From an uncultured Paracoccaceae bacterium (GTDB lineage Bacteria > Pseudomonadota > Alphaproteobacteria > Rhodobacterales > Rhodobacteraceae), in contig CALMSR010000059.1 of the NCBI GenBank assembly GCA_937872465.1, positions 1 through 64,000 on the forward strand: a DNA stretch of 64,000 bases, in the 5' to 3' direction. A program made the translations under genes and the position numbers. Shown in pieces: positions 26,388 through 35,714 of the stretch. The first letter of the stretch is position 1; every line of letters begins with the position of its first letter. The notes beneath the pieces are model-generated. The model was given only the letters and a program-made list of their open reading frames with translations, was not told the origin of the DNA and searched no databases.

Positions 26388-27082
26388 TGCCGGGCCGCGG
26401 CTTCCCTTCCGGCGCGCGACCGGCCCGTCGCCCGGCCGCCCCGCTGACCGTCTACGGCCGCGCCACCTCGTCGAACGTCCAGGCGGTGATGTGGGGCATC
26501 GCCGAACTGGGCCTCGAGTGCGAGCGCCTCGACTACGGCCACGCGTTCGGCGGCACCGACACGCCCGAGTTTCGCGCCATGAACCCCAACGGTCTGGTGC
26601 CGGTGCTGCGCGACGGCTCGCTGGTCATGTTCGAGAGCTGCGCGATCCTGCGCTATCTGGCGGGCCGCTACGGGAGTTCTCCGTTCTGGCCCGAGGACCC
26701 GGTGGCGCGCGCGCCGGTCGACATGTGGGCCGAATGGGGCAAGGCCACCTTCGCCCGCGACTTCTATGTCGTTGTCGGCCAGATGATCTGGACGCCGGCC
26801 GCGAACCGCGATCCTGCCGTCCTCGACGCGGCGCTCGAGCGTGTCGACGCCCATCTGGCGGTTCTGGAAGCACAGCTGGGTGAAAACCCCTTCGTGCTCG
26901 GCGGCGACCTCACCCTCGCCGACATTGTCGTCGGCCACCTGCTCTACCGCTACTTCACCTTCGACATCACGCGTCCCGATCGTCGCCGGCTCGCCGCCTA
27001 TTACCGACGGCTCTGCGAGCGCCCGGCCTATGCCGAGCACGTGATGGTCGCATACGACGCTCTTCGCATTAAGGGGGAATGA
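26387..27082 (+). CDS. Glutathione S-transferase family protein
   Basis: This 231-residue protein has a thioredoxin-like N-domain with [52 protein letters not shown] and a C-terminal helical domain ([24 protein letters not shown]). VPVL with the following ES is the glutathione-binding part. The first 20 residues are a Pro/Arg/Ala-rich extension. It is coupled to betC (TGATG) and to betA (ATGA). Its place inside a choline-oxidation operon is unusual, and its role there is unknown. Confidence 0.9.
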   Translation: MPGRGFPSGARPARRPAAPLTVYGRATSSNVQAVMWGIAELGLECERLDYGHAFGGTDTPEFRAMNPNGLVPVLRDGSLVMFESCAILRYLAGRYGSSPFWPEDPVARAPVDMWAEWGKATFARDFYVVVGQMIWTPAANRDPAVLDAALERVDAHLAVLEAQLGENPFVLGGDLTLADIVVGHLLYRYFTFDITRPDRRRLAAYYRRLCERPAYAEHVMVAYDALRIKGE

Positions 27083-28731
27083 TGGAGGCAGATTTCGTCA
27101 TCGTGGGCTCCGGCTCGGCGGGTTCGGCGCTGGCCTATCGCCTCGGCGAGGCGGGCCATTCGGTGCTCGTGCTGGAATACGGGGGAAGCGACTGGGGTCC
27201 CTTCATCCAGATGCCCGCCGCGCTCAGCTATCCGATGAACATGGCGCGCTACGACTGGGGCTTCCGTTCCGAGCCCGAGCCGCATCTGGGCGGGCGCCGG
27301 CTCGCCTGTCCGCGCGGCAAGGTGCTCGGCGGATCCTCCTCGATCAACGGCATGGTCTATGTGCGCGGCCATCCGCGGGATTTCGACGCCTGGGCGGAGA
27401 TGGGCGCCGACGGCTGGGCGGGGTCGGATGTGGCGCCCTATTTCAAGCGGATGGAGAACTGGCACGGTCCGGCGCCCTCGGCCTGGCGGGGTAGCGAGGG
27501 GCCGCTGCATGTCACGCGGGGCCCGCGCCGGAACCCGCTCTACCACGTCTTCGTCGAGGCGGGCGCGCAGGCCGGGTTCGAGACCACCGAGGATTACAAC
27601 GGCGAGAAGCAGGAAGGCTTCGGCCCGATGGAGCAGACCGTCTGGCGCGGGCGGCGCTGGTCGGTGGCGAATGCCTATCTGCGGCCGGCGCTGAAGCTCA
27701 GCAAGGTCTCCGTGCTGCATTGCCTGGCGGAGCGGGTGGTGATCCGCGACGGCCGCGCGGTCGGCGTGGAGGTGCTGCACGGCTCCGCGCGCGAGACGGT
27801 CACGGCGCGGCGCGAAGTCATCGTCGCCGCATCGGCGATCAACACGCCGAAGCTCCTGATGCTGTCGGGCATCGGCCCCGCGGCGCATCTCGCCGAGCAC
27901 GGGCTGGCGGTCGTCGCCGATCGTCCCGGCGTGGGGGCGAACCTCCAGGACCATCTCGAGCTCTACATCCAGATGGCCAGCAAGAAGCCGGTGACGCTCT
28001 ACCGGCATTACAACTGGCCGTCGCAGCTCACCATCGGGGCGCAATGGCTGTTCCTGAAGATGGGGCTCGGCACTTCCAACCAGTTCGAATCGGCGGGCTT
28101 CGTGCGCTCGGCGGCCGGGATCGAATATCCCGACATCCAGTTCCATTTCCTGCCGCTCGCCGTGCGCTACGACGGCAAGGCCGCGCTGAAGGGCCATGGA
28201 TTCCAGGCGCATGTCGGCCCGATGCGCTCGCGGTCCCGGGGCTCGATCCGGCTGAACGGCGCGGATCCGGCCGAGCCGCCGGCGATCCGCTTCAACTACA
28301 TGTCCGAACCCGAGGACTGGACGGAGTTCCGGCATTGCATCCGGCTGACCCGCGAGATCTTCTCCCAGCCCGCCTTCGAGCCCTATGCCCGCGAAGAGAT
28401 CCAGCCCGGCGCGGGGCTCGTCTCCGACGACGATCTCGACGGTTTCATCCGCGAGCATGCGGAGAGCGCCTACCATCCCTGCGGGACCGCGCGGATCGGC
28501 CGGCGGGACGATCCGATGGCGGTGGTCGATCCGGAATGCCGGGTGATCGGGGTCGAGGGCCTGCGCGTGGCCGACAGCTCGATCTTCCCGGTCATCACCA
28601 ACGGCAACCTGAACGCGCCCTCGATCATGGTGGGCGAGAAGGCGGCCGACCATATCCTCGGCCGCAGGCCGCTCGCGCCCTCCAATGCGCAGCCCTGGAT
28701 CAACCCGCGCTGGCAGGTCTCGGACCGCTGA
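27079..28731 (+). CDS. betA: Choline dehydrogenase (GMC oxidoreductase)
   Basis: This 550-residue FAD enzyme oxidises choline to betaine aldehyde, and often on to betaine, at the membrane. The dinucleotide site is [19 protein letters not shown]. The GMC signatures are [24 protein letters not shown] and, near residue 255, [16 protein letters not shown]. The active-site region is [10 protein letters not shown] and [26 protein letters not shown] precedes a double ATG at 27079/27082. No betB (betaine-aldehyde dehydrogenase) follows; the next gene is on the other strand. Confidence 0.95.
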   Translation: MMEADFVIVGSGSAGSALAYRLGEAGHSVLVLEYGGSDWGPFIQMPAALSYPMNMARYDWGFRSEPEPHLGGRRLACPRGKVLGGSSSINGMVYVRGHPRDFDAWAEMGADGWAGSDVAPYFKRMENWHGPAPSAWRGSEGPLHVTRGPRRNPLYHVFVEAGAQAGFETTEDYNGEKQEGFGPMEQTVWRGRRWSVANAYLRPALKLSKVSVLHCLAERVVIRDGRAVGVEVLHGSARETVTARREVIVAASAINTPKLLMLSGIGPAAHLAEHGLAVVADRPGVGANLQDHLELYIQMASKKPVTLYRHYNWPSQLTIGAQWLFLKMGLGTSNQFESAGFVRSAAGIEYPDIQFHFLPLAVRYDGKAALKGHGFQAHVGPMRSRSRGSIRLNGADPAEPPAIRFNYMSEPEDWTEFRHCIRLTREIFSQPAFEPYAREEIQPGAGLVSDDDLDGFIREHAESAYHPCGTARIGRRDDPMAVVDPECRVIGVEGLRVADSSIFPVITNGNLNAPSIMVGEKAADHILGRRPLAPSNAQPWINPRWQVSDR

Positions 28732-28740
28732 GGCGATGCG

Positions 28741-28768
28741 CCGCCGCCCCGCCCTGGGTGGGCGGCGG
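28741..28768 (+). terminator. Hairpin after betA
   Basis: A perfect 9-bp stem (CCGCCGCCC/GGGCGGCGG) with a 10-nt loop starts 10 bp after the betA stop. It probably ends the bet operon, though there is no U-tract. Confidence 0.55.
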
Positions 28769-28784
28769 GGACGCGGGGCGGAGC

Positions 28785-28838
28785 GTCCCCATGGGGACAG
28801 GTTGTAACCATCTGAAATAGCTGCATAAAAGTGTTAAC
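28785..28838. repeat. 54-bp dispersed repeat, copy 2 (inverted relative to 1500)
   Basis: It begins with GTCCCCATGGGGAC and ends AAAAGTGTTAAC. Its reverse complement aligns over 54 bp without gaps to 1500-1553. The outer 11 and 14 bp are identical and the interior has diverged. Confidence 0.7.
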
Positions 28839-28892
28839 GGGTCGCGCGGCGCGCGGCTGCCATGGGACGTGGCGTCGGTCTGGGGACATTCC

Positions 28893-28998
28893 GAACCGGC
28901 GATAGCGAGGCACTGCCTCGCGCCGGTTCGTCGGAGGGACGCGCGCGCCTGCCGAGGGGCAGGCAGGCGCGCGCGGATTTGTCCTTGCCGAATCCGCG
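28893..28998. repeat. Three consecutive strong hairpins
   Basis: Hairpin 1 (28893-28929) pairs GAACCGGC with GCCGGTTC and, inside, GCGAGGCA with TGCCTCGC, with a GATA bulge. Hairpin 2 (28941-28974) has a 13-bp stem, GCGCGCGCCTGCC, with an 8-nt loop. Hairpin 3 (28972-28998) pairs CGCGGATT with AATCCGCG and overlaps hairpin 2 by three bases. The 15-mer GCGCGCGGATTTGTC at 28969 recurs at 42609. Confidence 0.7.
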
Positions 28999-29214
28999 AA
29001 GAAGATACGCCACCGCCACGGTAGACCGGCGCCCGTCCGCAGCAATCACCCCCAAAGGGGTATCGGAGGCTCGATCCGCGGTTCATCGGGTCGACCAGGC
29101 AGAAGGGACGTTGGTATCGCCCGGACTTCGTATCATGGGAACGCCGCTCGGTTGACTCGGTCCGCCGCCATCACACCCGCCCGTCCTTGCCGAAGGCATC
29201 GGCCGGGGCCGGTT

Positions 29215-30309
29215 TCAGGCGTGCGGCCTCGTGTCGGTCGCCGGGGGGAGCGGCAGGCCGTGGCGGGCGGCGGCGGTGGCGAGCGCGTCCCAGGTGGCGG
29301 CATCGACGGGGATGCCGTCGCGGCGGCGCCGGTCCGCCTCGGCCTTCTCGAGGTCGCCGGGCGCCATGACCTTGCGTCCCGGCGCGGAGGGCTGGCTGCG
29401 GAGGTCCGACAGCAGGGCGGCGAGCCGCGCGTAGCAGGTCTCGGCGCCGAAGAAATCCGCCGGCCGGAAGAGGATGAAGAAATGGCCGATCGGGATCGGC
29501 CGGCCGTAGTCGGGCCCGCCCAAGGGTTCCATCGCCGCGCCATGCAGCATGCCGGTGAAGGCGGAGCAGAGGATGTCGATCATGGCGGCGAGGCCGGCGC
29601 CCTTGTAGCCGAAGGCGGCACCGCCCAGCGGCAGCAGCGCGACTGCTTCATGCGGGTCGCGGGTCGTGGCGCCCCGGGCATCGACCGCCACGTCCGGCGG
29701 CAGCGGCGTCCCGGTGTCGCGCCGCAGGATCACGCGGTTGAAGGGGATCGCGCTCGTGGCCATGTCGAGCAGCAGCGGCGCCTCGCCCGGCGCCGGGATC
29801 GCGAAGCTGATCGGATTGGTGCCGAAGAACGGCTCCCGGCCGCCGTCGGGCACCACCAGCCGGTCGGCATGGGTCATGCCGATCGCCGCGAAGCCCCGGC
29901 GGGCGGCTTCGAGCGTATAGACGCCGGTGGCGCCGTGGTGGCTCGACCGCGCCACGGTGACCGCGGCGATGCCGGTGCCGGCGGCGATCCGGCAGCCCTC
30001 CTCGATGGCCCGGTAGCTGGCGAGATGGCCGAAGCCGTTGTCGGCATCCACATGGCCGACGGCGCTGGCGGTGGCCGAGACCGTGAGCGTCGGGCGCGGG
30101 TTGATGCGCGCGCCCTCGAGCATCTCCAGATACCAGGGGATCAGGCGGATGCCGTGGGTATCGACCCCGCGCGCCGAGGCGTCGATCACCGCGCGTGCCA
30201 CGGCCGCCGCGCTGGGCGCATCGGCCCCGGCGGCGCCAAGCAGCCCGGCGACGAGCCGGCGCAGGTCGGCCTCGGCGGCGCGCTTTCCCTCGATCGCTTC
30301 GATGGGCAT
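29215..30309 (-). CDS. Ldh/LDH2 family NAD(P)-dependent oxidoreductase
   Basis: This 364-residue protein belongs to the malate/L-lactate/ureidoglycolate dehydrogenase family, which has its own fold, not the Rossmann fold. Family motifs are RGVDTHGIRLIPWYLEML near residue 48, TVARSSHHGATGVYTLEAARRG, FFGTNPISFAIPA and GYKGAGLAAMIDIL. The substrate cannot be told; malate, sulfolactate, ureidoglycolate or delta-1-piperideine-2-carboxylate are known for relatives. It starts 36 bp after moaE and may be the last gene of the uvrC-pgsA-moaDE transcript. Confidence 0.9.
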   Translation of the reverse strand: MPIEAIEGKRAAEADLRRLVAGLLGAAGADAPSAAAVARAVIDASARGVDTHGIRLIPWYLEMLEGARINPRPTLTVSATASAVGHVDADNGFGHLASYRAIEEGCRIAAGTGIAAVTVARSSHHGATGVYTLEAARRGFAAIGMTHADRLVVPDGGREPFFGTNPISFAIPAPGEAPLLLDMATSAIPFNRVILRRDTGTPLPPDVAVDARGATTRDPHEAVALLPLGGAAFGYKGAGLAAMIDILCSAFTGMLHGAAMEPLGGPDYGRPIPIGHFFILFRPADFFGAETCYARLAALLSDLRSQPSAPGRKVMAPGDLEKAEADRRRRDGIPVDAATWDALATAAARHGLPLPPATDTRPHA

Positions 30310-30345
30310 CGGGCGTTTCGCCTCCCCCTCGGTCCGGCCGGCGGG

Positions 30346-30810
30346 TCAGGATCGCGCCGGGGCGTGCCAGCGCGCCAGCGCCGCCTCGTCGCTGGCGCGG
30401 GCATCGACCCAGCGGGCGCCCTCGGGCGTCGTCTCCTTCTTCCAGAAGGGGGCGCGGGACTTGAGGAAATCCATCAGGAATTCCGCCGCCTCGAAGGCGG
30501 CCGCGCGATGGGCCGAGGCAGTGGCGACCATCATGATCTGGTCGCCGGGCGCGAGCGGGCCGTAGCGGTGGAGGATGAGCACCGCCTGCAGCGGCCATCG
30601 CGCCGCGGCCTCTCTCTCGATGGCCTCGAGCGCGCGCCGGGTCATCGCCGGGTAATGCTCGATCTCGAGCCCGGTGATCGCCGCCGCGCCGTGGCGGTCG
30701 CGCACGAGGCCGGTGAAGCTGACCAGCGCCCCGAGATCCCGGCGGCCCGCCCGGATCAGGTGGAGCTCCTCCCCGAGGTCGAAATCCTCCCGCTGGATCC
30801 GGACCGCCAT
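30346..30810 (-). CDS. moaE: Molybdopterin synthase catalytic subunit
   Basis: This 154-residue protein has MoaE features: GALVSFTGLVRDR near residue 30, LEIEHYPAMTRRALEAI, the RYGPLAPGDQIMMVATASAHR region and FLMDFLKSRAPFWKKE with the catalytic lysines. With MoaD it puts two sulfurs on precursor Z to make molybdopterin. It is directly adjacent to moaD. The molybdoenzyme at 17-21 kb is one likely user. Confidence 0.96.
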   Translation of the reverse strand: MAVRIQREDFDLGEELHLIRAGRRDLGALVSFTGLVRDRHGAAAITGLEIEHYPAMTRRALEAIEREAAARWPLQAVLILHRYGPLAPGDQIMMVATASAHRAAAFEAAEFLMDFLKSRAPFWKKETTPEGARWVDARASDEAALARWHAPARS

Positions 30811-31062
30811 TCAGCCTCCGGTCATGGGCGGGAAGAAGGCCACCTCGCGCGCGCCGGCGATCGGGGCGTCGAGGCCGGCCAGCTCCTGGTCGATCGCCAC
30901 GCGCACCGCGCCCATGTCGGAGAAGGCGAGCGCATAACGGTCCTCGCGGGCGCGGAGCTCCTCGACGAGGTCGGCGACGGTCGCAGCCCCGGTCTCGATC
31001 GTCTCGCCGGGCAAGCCGATCCGCTCGCGCAGCCAGGCGAAATAGCGCAGCTCGAGGCTCAC
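30811..31062 (-). CDS. moaD: Molybdopterin synthase sulfur carrier subunit
   Basis: This 83-residue protein starts at a GTG overlapping the pgsA stop (GTGA). It begins LELRYFAWLRERIGLPGETIE, a MoaD N-terminus, and ends FFPPMTGG with the essential diglycine. It is the sulfur donor to MoaE. It is only distantly similar to the MoaD-like protein at 17016, which ends PYMTGG. Confidence 0.95.
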   Translation of the reverse strand: MSLELRYFAWLRERIGLPGETIETGAATVADLVEELRAREDRYALAFSDMGAVRVAIDQELAGLDAPIAGAREVAFFPPMTGG

Positions 31063-31676
31063 TTGCCGCGGTCCTTCAGATGCGGCATCGCCTTCATCAG
31101 GTAGTCGTAGCCGGTCATGACCGTCAGCAGCCCCGCGGTCCAGATCAGGATCAGCCCGCCGTTCTGCAGCATCCATTCCGCCCAGTTGTGGAACCAGGAG
31201 CTGACCCAGGGCGCCCCGCGGCGGCGGTCGTATTCGAAGACGCCGGCCAGCAGGAGCACCGGGATCGCCACCATCTGCGCGGTGGTCTTCCACTTGGCGA
31301 GATAGGTCACCTGGAGCTTGCCGGCGCTGGGGCCGAGGAATTCGCGCAGGCCCGAGACGAAGACCTCGCGCAGCAGGATGAAGGCGACGGGCACGAGGAT
31401 CAGCGGGTTGATGCCCGAGAGCCCGACGATCACCGAGAGCGCGATCACCACCATCGCCTTGTCGGCGATCGGGTCGAGCATGCGGCCGAAGTTTGATTCC
31501 TGGTTCCACGCCCGCGCGAGCTTGCCGTCGACGAAATCGGTCAGGGCGGCGACGATGAAGAGGATGATCGCGATCCAGTCCGCGGTCGGCCGGTCGAAGA
31601 TCACGAAGGACAAAGCGACCCCCGGGGCCGCCAGGAGGCGCATGACGGTCAGTGTGTTGGGAATCGTCCAGCGCAT
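31059..31676 (-). CDS. pgsA: CDP-diacylglycerol--glycerol-3-phosphate 3-phosphatidyltransferase
   Basis: This 205-residue inner-membrane protein has the CDP-alcohol phosphotransferase signature across TDFVDGKLARAW and FGRMLDPIADKAM, with the DG-AR-G-D-D residues in order. It makes phosphatidylglycerophosphate, the first committed step to phosphatidylglycerol and cardiolipin. Several hydrophobic segments are visible. It lies 48 bp after uvrC, a common alphaproteobacterial arrangement. Confidence 0.96.
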   Translation of the reverse strand: MRWTIPNTLTVMRLLAAPGVALSFVIFDRPTADWIAIILFIVAALTDFVDGKLARAWNQESNFGRMLDPIADKAMVVIALSVIVGLSGINPLILVPVAFILLREVFVSGLREFLGPSAGKLQVTYLAKWKTTAQMVAIPVLLLAGVFEYDRRRGAPWVSSWFHNWAEWMLQNGGLILIWTAGLLTVMTGYDYLMKAMPHLKDRGK

Positions 31677-31724
31677 TCGGATTCGTCCTGTCGGGGCCCC
31701 GCCCCCGGGAATAGATGTAGTCGC

Positions 31725-33641
31725 TCACGCGTCGCCATGGAAGAAGCCGTAGATCGTCTCGGCGAGCGCGCTCGATATTCCCGGTGCCGCGCGCAGGTCG
31801 GCGAGCCCGGCGCGGGCCACGGCCTTGGCGGATCCGAAATGCGCCAGGAGCGCGCGCTTGCGGGCGGCGCCCACGCCCGGCACCTCGTCGAGCGGCGTCG
31901 CCCGGGTCTGGGCGGCGCGCTTCGTGCGGTGGGCGCCGATGGCGAAGCGGTGGGCCTCGTCGCGCAGGCGCTGGATGAAATAGAGCACCGGGTCCTTGTG
32001 GCCGAGCGCCATGGGCGGCAGGCCGGGGCGGTGGAATTCCTCCTTGCCGGCGTCGCGGTCGACGCCCTTGGCGACGCCGAGGATCGCCACGTCGTCGATG
32101 CCGAGCTCGGCCAGCGCCTGGGCCGCGGCCGAGACCTGGCCCGCGCCGCCGTCGATCAGCACGAGGTCGGGCCAGGCGCCGCCCTGGCGGTCGGGATCCT
32201 CGCGGGCGAGGCGCGAGAAGCGGCGGGTCAGCACCTCGCGCATCATGGCGAAATCGTCGCCCGGGGTCAGCTCGGTCGAGCGGATGTTGAACTTGCGGTA
32301 TTGCGAGCGCACCATCCCCTCGGGCCCCGCGACGATCATGCCGCCGACCGCATGGGCGCCCATGATGTGGCTGTTGTCGTAGACCTCGATCCGTTCGGGT
32401 GCCGCCTCGAGGCCGAAGGCGGCCGCGAGGCCTTCGAGCAGGGCGATCTGGCTGGCGCTCTCGGCCATGCGCCGGGCCAGCGCCTCGCGGGCGTTGCGCG
32501 CGGCATGCTCGACGAGCGCGGCCTTCTCGCCGCGCCGGGGGACCGCGATGGTGACCCTGCGGCCGAGCGCGCGGCCGAGCGCGGCCTCCATCAGGTCGGC
32601 GTCCTCGATGGCATGCGAGAGCAGGATCTGCCGCGCGGGGGTCTTGTTGCCGTAGAACTGGCCGAGGAAGGCCTCGAGGATCTCGGCCGGCTCGGCGCCC
32701 GCGCCGGTCCGCGGGAAATAGGCGCGGTTGCCCCAGTTCTGGTTGGCGCGGATGAAGAAGACCTCGACGCAGGCCTGGCCGCCCTCCTGGTGGAGCGCCA
32801 CGACATCGGCTTCCTCGACGCCCTGGGGATTGACGCCCTGGCTGGCCTGGACGTTGGTCAGCGCGCGGATCCGGTCGCGCAGGGCGGCGGCGCGCTCGAA
32901 TTCCATCGCCGCCGAGGCTTCGGCCATCTCCCGGGCGAGATGCTCCTGCACGCGGGTGGACTTGCCGGTGAGAAAGAGTGCCGCGTCCTCGACAAGGGCG
33001 GCATAGTCGGCCTGGGAGATCAGCCCGACGCAGGGGCCGCTGCAGCGCCGGATCTGGTAGAGCAGGCAGGGGCGGCTGCGGGAGTCGAACATCGAATCGG
33101 TGCAGTTGCGCAAAAGGAACGCCTTCTGCAGCTGGTTGAGCGTGCGGTTCACGCTGCCCGCCGAGGCGAAGGGGCCGAAGTAGCGGCCCTTCTCGCTGCG
33201 CAGGCCGCGGTGCTTGCGGATCTGGGGGAAGGGATGGTCGTCGGTGACGAGGATGTTGGGGAAGCTCTTGTCGTCGCGCAGCAGGACGTTGTACTTGGGC
33301 CGGAGCTGCTTGATGAGATTCTGCTCGAGCAGCAGCGCCTCGGTCTCCGTCTCGGTCGTGAGGAACATCATCGACGCCGTCGCGGCGATCATTCTACTTA
33401 TGCGCGAGCTGTGACCGGCTGGTTTGGCATAGGAAGCAACGCGCTTGCGCAGGTTCCTAGCCTTGCCGACATAGAGCACCTCGGCCCTGGCATCGAGCAT
33501 GCGATAGACCCCGGGCCGCTCGTCGAGGCTCCGCAGATAGCCCTTGATGACCGCGTGCCCCTGGCGGGCGGCCTTTCGGGAAACGCCGTCCTCCTCGAAG
33601 TCTCCGGTCATGCCCGACGGGGAGTCGACGGCGTTGATCAT
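31725..33641 (-). CDS. uvrC: Excinuclease ABC subunit C
   Basis: This 638-residue nucleotide-excision-repair nuclease makes both incisions. It has a GIY-YIG domain ([27 protein letters not shown]), the cysteine cluster [15 protein letters not shown] and a UvrB-interacting segment ([16 protein letters not shown]). An RNase H-like domain ([17 protein letters not shown]) and C-terminal helix-hairpin-helix motifs ([22 protein letters not shown]) follow. AGGAG lies 6 bp before the ATG at 33641. Its promoter must lie in the AT-rich, GANTC-dense spacer. Confidence 0.97.
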   Translation of the reverse strand: MINAVDSPSGMTGDFEEDGVSRKAARQGHAVIKGYLRSLDERPGVYRMLDARAEVLYVGKARNLRKRVASYAKPAGHSSRISRMIAATASMMFLTTETETEALLLEQNLIKQLRPKYNVLLRDDKSFPNILVTDDHPFPQIRKHRGLRSEKGRYFGPFASAGSVNRTLNQLQKAFLLRNCTDSMFDSRSRPCLLYQIRRCSGPCVGLISQADYAALVEDAALFLTGKSTRVQEHLAREMAEASAAMEFERAAALRDRIRALTNVQASQGVNPQGVEEADVVALHQEGGQACVEVFFIRANQNWGNRAYFPRTGAGAEPAEILEAFLGQFYGNKTPARQILLSHAIEDADLMEAALGRALGRRVTIAVPRRGEKAALVEHAARNAREALARRMAESASQIALLEGLAAAFGLEAAPERIEVYDNSHIMGAHAVGGMIVAGPEGMVRSQYRKFNIRSTELTPGDDFAMMREVLTRRFSRLAREDPDRQGGAWPDLVLIDGGAGQVSAAAQALAELGIDDVAILGVAKGVDRDAGKEEFHRPGLPPMALGHKDPVLYFIQRLRDEAHRFAIGAHRTKRAAQTRATPLDEVPGVGAARKRALLAHFGSAKAVARAGLADLRAAPGISSALAETIYGFFHGDA

Positions 33642-33958
33642 TCTACTCCTGGTTGATTCTTGAGTCGCGCTGCCCGGATTCGTTGTGGAGCGCAAGGAAA
33701 AAGGTGTCCACGGAATCTGTGGAAAACTCTGTTGGAAACTTTGCCGAAGAGGGGTTTTCCTCTGGATTCAAAGGCCGTTTACTTCTTTGCTCTTTTTTTG
33801 GGCAGTTTTGCAAGTGCATGTTATTGCTCGATATTTTGATTAAACACAGGTAAATTTCTGGAATCGTTGACAGAATCAACACGCTTTTGTGACGGCCTCC
33901 CACGAGGTGGAAAAGTCAACACGGATGGTCCGTCCGGCACCGGGTTTCTGCACTGCAC
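33642..33958. promoter_or_regulatory. AT-rich spacer upstream of uvrC with a cluster of GANTC sites and a DnaA-box match
   Basis: This 317-bp spacer is visibly AT-rich against a very GC-rich background. GANTC, the CcrM methylation site, occurs at 33655, 33662, 33677, 33713, 33765, 33861 and 33873; about one is expected by chance in this length. TGTGGAAAA at 33718 fits the DnaA box TTWTNCACA on the reverse strand. TTAAACACA (33840) and GGTGGAAAA (33906) each differ by one base. A T-rich tract (CTCTTTTTTTGGG) and ATATTTTGATTAAAC lie between them. It must hold the uvrC promoter; an origin-like role is a hypothesis. Confidence 0.6.
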
Positions 33959-34747
33959 TCACTCCAGGCCGAGAACATCCGGGGTCCTCCAGGCGAGGTG
34001 TTGGCCGCCGTCCACGCAGAGCAATTGACCGGTGAATCCGGGCGAGTCGAGGATGAAATCGAGCGCGCGGCAGAGCTCCTCGGGGTTCGTCCCCCGGCCC
34101 AGCACGGTGGCCGCGCGCTGGGCCGCGAAATGCGGCTCGCTCTGTCGCGAACCGCGCAGTGTCGGCCCCGGACCGATCGCGTTCACCCGGATGTCGGGAG
34201 CGAGGCCCTGGGCGGCGATCCGGGTCAGCGCCCAGAGGCCCGACTTCGCTATCGTGTAGGTTGCAAACTCCGGCGTGACCTTGCGGACCCGCTGGTCGAT
34301 CATGTTGACGATGCAGGCGCTTGCGACCGGCTCTCCCTTCGTATCGCGCGCACCGCGCGGCGCCTGGGCGGCGAAGGCCTGGGTGAGCTCGAAGGGCGCG
34401 CGCAGGTTCGAGCCGATGTGGCGGTCCCAGCTCTCCCAGGTCGCGGTCCCGATCCGGTCGTGCTCGAAGATCGAGGCGTTGTTCACGAGCACGGTGATCG
34501 GCCGGCCGAGGCCCGCGGCGGCCGCGGCGACCAGGCCCCCGGTCTCGGCGCGGTCGAGCAGGTCGGCGGGCACCACCACGGCCTTCACCGAAAGGCCGCG
34601 CATCTCCTCGGCGAGCGCTTCGGCGGCCTCCCGGCTGGAATGGCAATGGATGCCCACGTCGAGGCCGCGGCGCGCGAGCGCTCGGACGAGCGCCGCCCCG
34701 ACGCGCTGCGCCCCGCCGGTCACCAATGCCGCACCGTCGCGCATCAT
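33959..34747 (-). CDS. SDR family oxidoreductase, pteridine-reductase-like
   Basis: This 262-residue protein has the Rossmann motif ALVTGGAQRVGAALVRAL and VLVNNASIFEHD. The active-site region ATYTIAKSGLWALTRIAA gives Tyr and Lys of the YxxxK pair. The residue usually occupied by the catalytic Ser lies in IVNMIDQRV, as in pteridine-reductase-like SDRs (FolM type). The TGGAQRVG motif with R is typical of NADPH users. It is coupled to the antiporter gene by ATGA. The natural substrate is not known. Confidence 0.88.
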   Translation of the reverse strand: MMRDGAALVTGGAQRVGAALVRALARRGLDVGIHCHSSREAAEALAEEMRGLSVKAVVVPADLLDRAETGGLVAAAAAGLGRPITVLVNNASIFEHDRIGTATWESWDRHIGSNLRAPFELTQAFAAQAPRGARDTKGEPVASACIVNMIDQRVRKVTPEFATYTIAKSGLWALTRIAAQGLAPDIRVNAIGPGPTLRGSRQSEPHFAAQRAATVLGRGTNPEELCRALDFILDSPGFTGQLLCVDGGQHLAWRTPDVLGLE

Positions 34748-35694
34748 GCCGGATTTCCCCTGGAGAGAACGAGGACGGCAAGGTAGCCGACATAGGCGAG
34801 CAGGAAAACCGCGCCCGCGCCGCGGCCGACCGGCCGGCCGAGCAGGACGAAGCCGCCAAGCAGGAGCGCGCAGCCGAGCATCACCCAGAGGTCGCGCTCA
34901 AGGAAGCCGGCGGCGATGGGAATCGGCCCGAAGAGGCTGGTGAAGCCGAGGATCGACAGGATGTTGAAGAGGTTCGATCCGATCACATTGCCCATCGCCA
35001 CGTCGCTGTGCCGCCGGAGCGCCGCCACGAGCGTGGTGGCGAGTTCCGGCAGCGAGGTGCCGACGGCGACGATGGTCAGGCCGATCACCGCCTCCGAGAT
35101 CCCGAACTCCCGCGACAGGCCCACGGCGCCGGTGATCAGGAATCGGGCCCCGAGCGGAAGGCCGACGATGCCGAGCGCCAGGAAGAGGATCATCCGCCGC
35201 TGCGACATGTAGCTCGCAAGCGTCTCGATGTCCTCGACCAGATGGCCGGGATGCTTGCGCCCCTCGCGCACCATGTCGACCAGCATCGCCGCAAAGCAGG
35301 CCAGCAGCACCGCGGCGTGCCAGAAATGCAGCGGCCCGAGCAGGCAGAGCAGGATCAGGAGGATCGAGGCGCCGAGCATCTGGAAATAGCTGCGCCGGGA
35401 TTCCGCATGGGACGGGGCGATGGCGGCGAAGAGCGCGGGTAGGCCCAGCACGAGCAGCACATTGGCGATGTTGCTGCCCACCACGTTGCCGACCGCGATG
35501 CCCGGCGCGCCGTCGAGCGCCGCCTGGATGCTGATGAGCAGCTCCGGGGCGGAGGTGCCGAAGGCCACCACCGTCAGGCCGACGATCAGCGCGGGAATGC
35601 CGAGCCGGAGGCTCAGCGCCACCGCGCCGCGCACCAGCAGGTCGCCGGCGATCAGGAGCAGCGCCAGACCGAGCAGGAGGAAGAGGATGTCCAA
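34744..35694 (-). CDS. Calcium/sodium antiporter (CaCA family)
   Basis: This 316-residue membrane protein has the two inverted alpha-repeats of K+-independent Ca2+/Na+ exchangers: GLTVVAFGTSAPELLISI near residue 40 and GLTIVAVGTSLPELATTLVAA near residue 200. Both carry the GTSxPE ion-binding motif. About ten hydrophobic segments are visible. The start is a TTG with GGAGG 7 bp upstream. The only longer options read back through the small zinc-ribbon gene. It resembles E. coli YrbG. Confidence 0.92.
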   Translation of the reverse strand: MDILFLLLGLALLLIAGDLLVRGAVALSLRLGIPALIVGLTVVAFGTSAPELLISIQAALDGAPGIAVGNVVGSNIANVLLVLGLPALFAAIAPSHAESRRSYFQMLGASILLILLCLLGPLHFWHAAVLLACFAAMLVDMVREGRKHPGHLVEDIETLASYMSQRRMILFLALGIVGLPLGARFLITGAVGLSREFGISEAVIGLTIVAVGTSLPELATTLVAALRRHSDVAMGNVIGSNLFNILSILGFTSLFGPIPIAAGFLERDLWVMLGCALLLGGFVLLGRPVGRGAGAVFLLAYVGYLAVLVLSRGNPA

Positions 35695-35714
35695 GGTGCG
35701 CCTCCCGCGAGGCT

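Larger units (their letters stand above)
28732..29214. other. Spacer between convergent betA and LDH2-family genes, densely structured
   Basis: These 483 bp carry no convincing gene. They contain the betA terminator-like hairpin, the second copy of the 54-bp dispersed repeat and three consecutive strong hairpins. No function is assigned. Confidence 0.65.

Noticed and set aside
33643..33903. 86-codon AT-rich frame upstream of uvrC
   Set aside because: No ribosome-binding site or motif; composition and position fit a regulatory spacer better.
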